Assembly: GCF_900475935.1 (NCBI RefSeq)
Contig: NZ_LS483431.1
Location: forward strand, 1-64,000
Direction: 5' to 3'
From: Campylobacter fetus subsp. fetus
Lineage (GTDB): Bacteria > Campylobacterota > Campylobacteria > Campylobacterales > Campylobacteraceae
Length of the DNA stretch: 64,000 bases
Shown here: positions 58,573-64,000 of the stretch, in pieces
How positions within the stretch are numbered: the first letter of the stretch is position 1
How the letters are laid out: each line of letters opens with the position of its first letter
Position numbers and translations under genes: made by a program
The notes under the pieces: model-generated
Told to the model about the DNA's origin: nothing
Databases searched by the model: none
Seen by the model: the letters and a program-made list of their open reading frames with translations, nothing else

Positions 58573-60634
58573 TGTAATCGCTCGCTTTTTTGTATTCGCT
58601 TTCACCAAGTGGATAAGCTTTATCATTACCATCTTTGTAAATTCTAAAGCAAATTCTAAATGTTTGTATAGCTACAATAACGACAACTATCATAAAAAAT
58701 CCACAAAGCACAGCGTCAATTATATTATTTCTAATAACGGCTTCAGCTTTAGCTATGGCTGCTGGATCGGTTAGAGTTTCTAGTTTTTTCGCCCAGTTTT
58801 GAGCAGTAGCTATGTGACTTACGGCGTCATGAACTCTCTCTCCATTTGCCGGAAGAAGTTTTTGATATGCTGCATACATTGTAGTTATAAGCACCCAAAC
58901 AAGAGGAGCTATAGTAACCCATGAGTATTTTGCTTTTCCCATTTTAAATAATACTACGGTTCCAAGCATAAGAGCGATGCCGGCTAGCATTTGATTTGCC
59001 GCGCCAAATAGAGGCCAAAGTGTGAATATACCTCCCATAGGGTCAGTAACACCGCTATATAGTAGGTATCCCCAGCCAGTAACGCATATTATAGTAGCTA
59101 TAATACCCCAAAACCAGTTTTTTGTATCACCTATTGGTTTATGAACGTTACCTAGTATATCTTGTACCATAAATCGTCCTGTTCTAGTACCGGCATCAAC
59201 CGCGGTTAATATAAATAGTGCCTCAAATAATATCGCAAAGTGATACCAAAACGGCATAGCTTCTACTCCGCCTACAAGCTCATGGAAAAGCAAAGTAAGA
59301 CCTACTGCAAATGTAGGGGCACCACCTGTTCTGCTCATCATAGTCTCTTCACCTACATTTTTTGCTAGTGCTAAGATCTCTTCAGGGGTTACGCTAAAGC
59401 CAAGCTCTGTTATCTTAGCAGCTGCGGCTACCACGTCAGTGCCTAGGCCTCCTATATTTATAGAGAAGTAAAGCCCAGGAGTTAGTATAGTAGCTGAAAC
59501 TAGTGCCATAACTCCAACAAGGCTTTCCATAAGCATAGAACCATAACCTATAAATAGTGTTTGACTCTCTTTTTCTACCAATTTCGGAGTTGTACCGCTT
59601 GATATAAGAGCATGAAATCCAGATATAGCGCCACAGGCTATAGTAATAAATAAGAACGGGAAAAGAGGGCCGGCAAATACAGGACCAGTACCGTCTGTAA
59701 ATGAAGTAACTGCAGGCATTTTAATTTCAGGTCCGACAAGCAATATAGCTATAGCCATACCGACTATTACGCCTATTTTTAAAAATGTACTTAAGTAGTC
59801 TCTTGGAGCTAGTAAAAACCAAACAGGTAAAATAGCGGCTATAAATCCATAAGCTATAGTAAGCCATGCTAATGTTGTGCCTTTTAGTGAAAATATATCC
59901 TTCCAAAACGGATCGGCAGCAACGTAGTGACCTCCTAATAGAGCAAACATAAGAAATATAAATCCGATTATAGAAGCTTCTATAACTTTACCAGGACGTA
60001 AAAATCTCATATAAATTCCCATAAAAATAGCAATAGGAATCGTCATAGCTATGGTAAATAATCCCCATGGAGATTCAGCTAAGGCTTTTACAACGACCAT
60101 AGCAAGTATAGCTACGATAATTAGCATAATAAAGAAAATGCCCACCATAGCTACACCGCCGGTGAATGCTCCGAGCTCCTCTTTTATCATCTCTCCTAAG
60201 CTCTTTCCGTTTCTGCGAACAGATAAGAAAAGAACAACGAAGTCATGAACGGCTCCAGCTAGCACGACACCGACTAAAAGCCATATCATGCTTGGTAAAT
60301 AACCCATTTGAGCAGCAACTACCGGACCTACAAGAGGACCAGCACCCGCAATGGCTGCAAAGTGGTGACCGAAAAGAACGTATTTATTTGTAGGAGTATA
60401 GTCTCTTCCGTCATTTAGGGTGTAGGCAGGAGTAGCGCGGTTGTCATCTAACATTAGGACTTTCATGGCGATAAAACGACCATAGAAAGTATAACCTATC
60501 ATATAGATACAAACGCTAGCTACAACTAGCCAAACAGCGCTTATGCTCTCTCCGCGGTTTAGTGCTAAAACACCAAATGTCCAAGCACCTATCACAGATA
60601 CAAGCAGCCATAACAGTTTTTGATATAGCTTCAA
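58556..60634 (-). CDS. cstA: Carbon starvation protein A, peptide/pyruvate transporter
   Basis: CstA is a large inner-membrane carrier; in Campylobacter it is known to take up peptides. The 692-residue protein has about sixteen hydrophobic helices. Family landmarks are TPTNKYVLFGHHFAAIAGAGP (split, about 79-99), which leads into PLVGPVVAAQMGY, then FHALISSGTTPKLVEKES (about 344-361). It overlaps its small partner by 17 bases. Its ATG follows AAAGGATAAAT. Confidence 0.95.
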   Translation of the reverse strand: MKLYQKLLWLLVSVIGAWTFGVLALNRGESISAVWLVVASVCIYMIGYTFYGRFIAMKVLMLDDNRATPAYTLNDGRDYTPTNKYVLFGHHFAAIAGAGPLVGPVVAAQMGYLPSMIWLLVGVVLAGAVHDFVVLFLSVRRNGKSLGEMIKEELGAFTGGVAMVGIFFIMLIIVAILAMVVVKALAESPWGLFTIAMTIPIAIFMGIYMRFLRPGKVIEASIIGFIFLMFALLGGHYVAADPFWKDIFSLKGTTLAWLTIAYGFIAAILPVWFLLAPRDYLSTFLKIGVIVGMAIAILLVGPEIKMPAVTSFTDGTGPVFAGPLFPFLFITIACGAISGFHALISSGTTPKLVEKESQTLFIGYGSMLMESLVGVMALVSATILTPGLYFSINIGGLGTDVVAAAAKITELGFSVTPEEILALAKNVGEETMMSRTGGAPTFAVGLTLLFHELVGGVEAMPFWYHFAILFEALFILTAVDAGTRTGRFMVQDILGNVHKPIGDTKNWFWGIIATIICVTGWGYLLYSGVTDPMGGIFTLWPLFGAANQMLAGIALMLGTVVLFKMGKAKYSWVTIAPLVWVLITTMYAAYQKLLPANGERVHDAVSHIATAQNWAKKLETLTDPAAIAKAEAVIRNNIIDAVLCGFFMIVVVIVAIQTFRICFRIYKDGNDKAYPLGESEYKKASDYNGITC

Positions 60635-60673
60635 AATTTATCCTTTCAGAAAATGTGGTAAGTTGTTTATTTT

Positions 60674-60679
60674 ATTATA
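60674..60679 (-). promoter_or_regulatory. Probable -10 box for cstA
   Basis: The minus strand reads TTAAATATAATAAAA, with a TATAAT about 40 bases before the cstA ATG. Confidence 0.5.
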
Positions 60680-60789
60680 TTTAACTTAAAATTATTTTTA
60701 AATTTATAATTAATTAAAATATTATTGAAAATTTCCTAATTAGTGTATCAAATTTTCACATTATATATTAAATATTAATAACAAAAACG

Positions 60790-60795
60790 TATAAT
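60790..60795 (+). promoter_or_regulatory. Probable -10 box for the thi operon
   Basis: AAAACGTATAATCAAAC contains TATAAT, 32 bases before the thiS ATG, leaving too little leader for a thiamine riboswitch. Confidence 0.65.
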
Positions 60796-60826
60796 CAAAC
60801 AGTATCAATTCATTAAAAGGTTAGCG

Positions 60827-61027
60827 ATGAAGATAAAAATTAACTCAAATATCATAGATATAGATGAAAACCTTAGTCTAAAAAAGTGGTTAGAGACAAA
60901 TGGCTATAATTTAGATAGAATCGCTATAGAATGTGATGGAGAGATCATTTCAAAAAGTGTTTGGAATGAGTTTATATTAAGAGAAAATGTAAGCTTGGAG
61001 ATAGTTGAATTTGTAGGTGGAGGATAA
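60827..61027 (+). CDS. thiS: Sulfur carrier protein ThiS
   Basis: ThiS carries sulfur as a C-terminal thiocarboxylate for the thiazole ring of thiamine. The 66-residue ubiquitin-like protein ends VEFVGGG; the functional pair is normally GG, so there is one extra glycine-like position, within family variation. First gene of thiS-thiF-thiG-thiH, with an AAAAGG ribosome site. Confidence 0.92.
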   Translation: MKIKINSNIIDIDENLSLKKWLETNGYNLDRIAIECDGEIISKSVWNEFILRENVSLEIVEFVGGG

Positions 61028-61149
61028 TCCAAACATACATTAATGCCATACTTTATCATTTTATATATTCTTATTATGCCTTTTTTGCACTCAAATTTAT
61101 ATTTTAAATTTAAAATCTTTCTTTTAAGAAAAAATTGGTTTTACTCTGT

Positions 61150-61155
61150 TATAAT
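61150..61155 (+). promoter_or_regulatory. Possible internal promoter at the start of thiF
   Basis: CTCTGTTATAATGAACG has a perfect TATAAT. Initiation 7-8 bases downstream would fall on or next to the ATG at 61163, giving a leaderless mRNA. No Shine-Dalgarno is seen here. Confidence 0.4.
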
Positions 61156-61162
61156 GAACGTT

Positions 61163-61966
61163 ATGAAAACGATAAAAATTAATTCAATTACACGTCAAAC
61201 TAACGCAAATAATTTAAATGAGTTACGGAACGAATTAGGTATTAGTAGCGATATGCTTACTATATATAAAGGTTTTGCTACAAATGACAATATAGCTTTA
61301 AATGATAATGATAGCGTTGTATTTATAAAAAAAGGAGAAATGCCTCCTAAAGAGTTTTTAGAAGAGATGATGAGTTCAAGAAACTCTCCTGAGATCAACA
61401 TAGCTTTAAAAAGCGCAAAAGTAGGCGTAGCAGGACTTGGAGGACTTGGAAGTAACGTAGCAATAGCTTTAGCTAGAGTCGGAGTGAGCTACTTAAAATT
61501 AGTTGATTTTGATACTGTTGATCCTTCAAATTTAAATCGTCAGCAGTATTTTATAAAAGATATCGGACGTTTTAAAACTGAGGCTTTAAGTGAAACTTTA
61601 AGTCTTATAAATCCATTTGTAAAAGTTGAGTTTGAAACCATAAGACTTGAAGAGACAAATGTGAATGAAGTTTTTCAAAAGTGTGACGTAGTAGCTGAAT
61701 GTTTTGATAATCCAAAGTCAAAAGCTATGATAATAAATTCTTTAACTAAAAAGATGATAGTAGCAGCTAGCGGAATGGCCGGATACGGTAGAAATGAAGA
61801 TATAAAAACTATAAAAATGGCAAATAATCTCTATGTTTGCGGTGATTTAGTAAGTGCGGCTAGTATAGGAAATGGACTTATGGCGCCGCGAGTCGGAATA
61901 TGCGCTATGCATCAAGCAAATAAAATATTAGAAATATTAATAGATAAGGTAAAACAAAATGGATGA
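61163..61966 (+). CDS. thiF: ThiS adenylyltransferase ThiF with ThiS-like N-terminal domain
   Basis: ThiF activates the ThiS C-terminus with ATP. From 61163 the protein is 267 residues: an N-terminal segment of about 65 residues that looks like a ubiquitin-type fold ([19 protein letters not shown]), then the nucleotide site [19 protein letters not shown] (about 87-105) and [16 protein letters not shown] (about 115-130). The start is uncertain: ATGs exist at 61043, 61154 and 61163, none with a good ribosome site. The stretch before 61154 would be hydrophobic and unlike the family, so I prefer the later start. Confidence 0.85.
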   Translation: MKTIKINSITRQTNANNLNELRNELGISSDMLTIYKGFATNDNIALNDNDSVVFIKKGEMPPKEFLEEMMSSRNSPEINIALKSAKVGVAGLGGLGSNVAIALARVGVSYLKLVDFDTVDPSNLNRQQYFIKDIGRFKTEALSETLSLINPFVKVEFETIRLEETNVNEVFQKCDVVAECFDNPKSKAMIINSLTKKMIVAASGMAGYGRNEDIKTIKMANNLYVCGDLVSAASIGNGLMAPRVGICAMHQANKILEILIDKVKQNG

Positions 61967-62720
61967 GCTTGTTTTAGGTGGAGTTAGTTTTAGCTCAAGA
62001 TTTATTATGGGCTCTGGTAAATTTGATCCAGAGTTGATAAGTGCTTGTGTAGAAGACGCTAAAGCGCAAATAGTAACTCTTGCTTTAAGAAGAGTAAATA
62101 AAGACAAAGATAGTATAACCGAATTTATACCAAAAAATGTAACTCTCTTACCAAATACAAGCGGTGCCAGAAATGCCGATGAAGCGCTGCGCATAGCAAG
62201 ACTTAGTCGTGAGTTGGGCTGCGGAAATTTTATAAAAGTAGAAGTCATTCGAGATAGTAAATATCTATTTCCCGATAATTACGAAACTATAAAAGCTACC
62301 GAAAAACTTGCAAATGAAGGCTTTATAGTGTTGCCATATATGTATCCAGACTTAACTTGCGCTAGAGATTTAGTAAATGCTGGAGCAAGTGCCGTTATGC
62401 CTTTAGCCGCTCCGATCGGTTCTAATAAAGGACTTATAAACCGAGATATTATTCAAATTTTGATTGACGAGATAGATATTCCTATTATAGTTGATGCGGG
62501 TATAGGCCGTCCTAGCGAGGCATGCGCTGCTATGGAGATGGGTTGTGCTGCTATTATGGTAAATACCGCTATTGCTACTTCAAAAGATATAAGAGCTATG
62601 GCAAAAGCGTTTTGCGAAGCGATAATTGCCGGAAGAACTGCTTATAAAGCCGGACTTGGTAGGGTAAAAAATATAGCAAGCGCTAGTTCGCCTTTAACTG
62701 GATTTTTAGGCGAAAATTAA
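61959..62720 (+). CDS. thiG: Thiazole synthase ThiG
   Basis: ThiG builds the thiazole ring from DXP, ThiS-thiocarboxylate and dehydroglycine. The 253-residue TIM-barrel protein has [19 protein letters not shown] at the start, [13 protein letters not shown] (about 64-76), [15 protein letters not shown] and [18 protein letters not shown] (about 178-195). It overlaps thiF by eight bases. Confidence 0.96.
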   Translation: MDELVLGGVSFSSRFIMGSGKFDPELISACVEDAKAQIVTLALRRVNKDKDSITEFIPKNVTLLPNTSGARNADEALRIARLSRELGCGNFIKVEVIRDSKYLFPDNYETIKATEKLANEGFIVLPYMYPDLTCARDLVNAGASAVMPLAAPIGSNKGLINRDIIQILIDEIDIPIIVDAGIGRPSEACAAMEMGCAAIMVNTAIATSKDIRAMAKAFCEAIIAGRTAYKAGLGRVKNIASASSPLTGFLGEN

Positions 62721-62741
62721 AAGATAAAATGAGAATATAAA

Positions 62742-63902
62742 ATGAGAGATAGAACAGATCATATGCGTTATCTTCCTCATCAAGAGGTTATAAGCCATGA
62801 TGTGATGAATAAGATATTTAAAGAGTGGGAAGAGACTAAATTTGAAAACTTTACTCAAGATGATGTTATAAGCGCTATTAATGCAAATAATAAAAGTATA
62901 TATGACTTTAAGGCACTTTTAAGTCCTGAAGCAGCCCCCTTTTTAGAAGATATGGCAAAAGAAGCGATGAGTATCAAAGAGAGGCATTTTGGAAAAAATA
63001 TCTATCTTTTTACACCTTTGTATATAGCAAATCATTGCGATAATAACTGTGTTTATTGCGGATTCAATGTACACAACAAGATAAAACGTGCGCAGCTTGA
63101 AGAAGATGGCATTATACGTGAGTTAGAAAACATCGCAAAAAGTGGATTAGACGAAATTCTTATACTTACAGGAGAGAGTCAAAGCAAAACTCCGCTTAGT
63201 TATATAAGTAGAGCTTGTGAGCTTGCAAAACGTTATTTTAAGGTAGTAGGAGTAGAAATTTATCCTCTAAATTCGGATGAATACGCATTTTTACACAAAT
63301 GCGGCGTGGATTTTGTAACCGTATTTCAAGAGACTTATAATCCGCTAAAATATGAAAAAATCCATCTGGAGGGAAATAAACGCATTTTTCCATATCGTCT
63401 AAACGCTCAAGAAAGAGCACTTATGGGCGGTATGAGAGGGGTTGCTTTTGCCGCTCTTTTAGGTATAGATGACTGGAGAAAAGACGCTTTATCTACAGGG
63501 CTTCACGCTTATCTTTTGCAAGCAAAGTATCCTCATGCTGAGATTTCTATCTCAGTTCCTAGACTTAGACCTATTATAAACAATAAAAAGATTAATCCAA
63601 AAGACGTCGGCGAGAGAGAGCTTTTGCAAGTTATCGTTGCTTATCGTCTATTTTTACCGTTTGCAAATATCACTCTTAGCACTAGAGAAAGTGCGCATTT
63701 TAGGGATAACGCAATCAAACTTGGAGTAACAAAAGTTTCTGCCGGAGTTAGTGTTGGTATCGGTGAGCACGGTGGTAAAAAAGATGAGCAAAAAGGCGAT
63801 TCTCAGTTTGAGATCAGCGACGGTAGAGATGTAGAAGAGATGAAAAGATCTATAAGAAAAGCCGGTTTAACGCCGGTTATGAGTGATTATATTTACGTAT
63901 AA
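62742..63902 (+). CDS. thiH: Radical SAM tyrosine lyase ThiH
   Basis: ThiH cleaves tyrosine to supply dehydroglycine to ThiG, so thiazole synthesis here follows the anaerobic route rather than the glycine oxidase route. The 386-residue protein has the cluster motif C-D-N-N-C-V-Y-C in ANHCDNNCVYCGFN (about 92-105), ILLTGES-like ILILTGESQ (about 137-145) and SVPRLRPI. It follows thiG after 21 bases. thiE is not seen within the window. Confidence 0.96.
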   Translation: MRDRTDHMRYLPHQEVISHDVMNKIFKEWEETKFENFTQDDVISAINANNKSIYDFKALLSPEAAPFLEDMAKEAMSIKERHFGKNIYLFTPLYIANHCDNNCVYCGFNVHNKIKRAQLEEDGIIRELENIAKSGLDEILILTGESQSKTPLSYISRACELAKRYFKVVGVEIYPLNSDEYAFLHKCGVDFVTVFQETYNPLKYEKIHLEGNKRIFPYRLNAQERALMGGMRGVAFAALLGIDDWRKDALSTGLHAYLLQAKYPHAEISISVPRLRPIINNKKINPKDVGERELLQVIVAYRLFLPFANITLSTRESAHFRDNAIKLGVTKVSAGVSVGIGEHGGKKDEQKGDSQFEISDGRDVEEMKRSIRKAGLTPVMSDYIYV

Positions 63903-63951
63903 ATTAAAATTATCTCTTGTTGTGCTTATATGACAAAAGATTTTATGAAAA

Positions 63952-63999
63952 TTAGATAATTTCTTTGGCAAATATCGGCACTGCAAGAAAGTAAAATCC
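63952..63999 (-). CDS. Possible C-terminal end of a minus-strand gene cut by the window edge
   Basis: On the minus strand the last bases read GFYFLAVPIFAKEII followed by a stop (63952-63954). The hydrophobic run looks like the end of a membrane protein, but only 15 residues are visible, so this may be chance. Confidence 0.2.
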   Translation of the reverse strand, partial: GFYFLAVPIFAKEII

Positions 64000-64000
64000 A

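Noticed and set aside
60635..60826. Thiamine (TPP) riboswitch before thiS
   Set aside because: I looked for the conserved CTGAGA and ACCTGA elements and for a long structured leader. Neither is present, and the likely -10 leaves only about 25 bases of leader.
61043..61162. Longer ThiF starting at 61043
   Set aside because: The extra 40 residues are a hydrophobic run unlike any ThiF, and no ribosome site precedes this ATG.

Overview
The window reads as the start of an AT-rich epsilonproteobacterial chromosome, most probably a Campylobacter of the fetus/hyointestinalis group. Reasons: dnaA-dnaN-gyrB at position 1, epsilonproteobacterial TTCAC-type DnaA boxes, frequent TTG starts, a flgE/flgD/fliK block behind a sigma-54 promoter, typA and rnhB nearby, a complete cdtABC toxin operon, and the run nifU-like/unknown/murE ... 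ybaB/PDZ/ispA/tkt that I remember from C. jejuni. The species call is inference; no rRNA or tRNA gene is visible here.

Layout. 1-8477: replication start (dnaA, putative oriC, dnaN, gyrB), a degenerate membrane GGDEF/EAL-like protein, queF, an HD-domain protein, a small SRP RNA on the minus strand and an unknown small protein. 8478-12620: flagellar hook genes fliK-flgD-flgE on the minus strand. 12725-22000: Bcr/CflA efflux protein, TypA, DUF3137-like protein, an AAA-type ATPase, RNase HII, a TerC/DUF475-like membrane protein, an orphan Fur-controlled-looking ABC ATPase, a Sel1 protein and a cation diffusion facilitator. 22267-26750: an anaerobic (class III) ribonucleotide reductase locus in which the glycyl-radical end of NrdD is missing from the large protein and is encoded as a separate 53-residue protein just before the activase, with a NAMPT gene between them. 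26799-29067: cdtA-cdtB-cdtC. 29353-33095: orphan pseudopilin, aerobic RNR subunit NrdB, nitrilase-family protein, Pcm and an Fe-superoxide dismutase with a Cys/His-rich tail. 33420-47673: the S10-spc-alpha ribosomal superoperon with secY, map, infA, rpmJ and rpoA, interrupted by three non-coding gaps that hold RNA-like structures or a 61-bp direct repeat. 47898-56665: NifU-like protein, unknown protein, murE, panD, a chemoreceptor, ybaB, PDZ protein, ispA, tkt. 56814-63902: an aldehyde dehydrogenase, cstA with its small partner, and thiS-thiF-thiG-thiH. The last 50 bases may hold the end of a minus-strand gene.

The strongest unusual signal is the split class III reductase: the large chain stops just after its zinc-binding CPKC, and the missing RVxGY radical segment is intact in its own coupled gene next to nrdG. 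The two pieces tile the usual protein without gap or overlap. Other points worth checking are putative r-protein leader structures (before rpsJ, between rpsH and rplF, and a pseudoknot-capable leader before rpmJ/rpsM), palindromic operator-like sites upstream of the ABC ATPase, nrdD and chemoreceptor genes, a 25-codon reading frame just before cdtA, and a possibly leaderless thiF.
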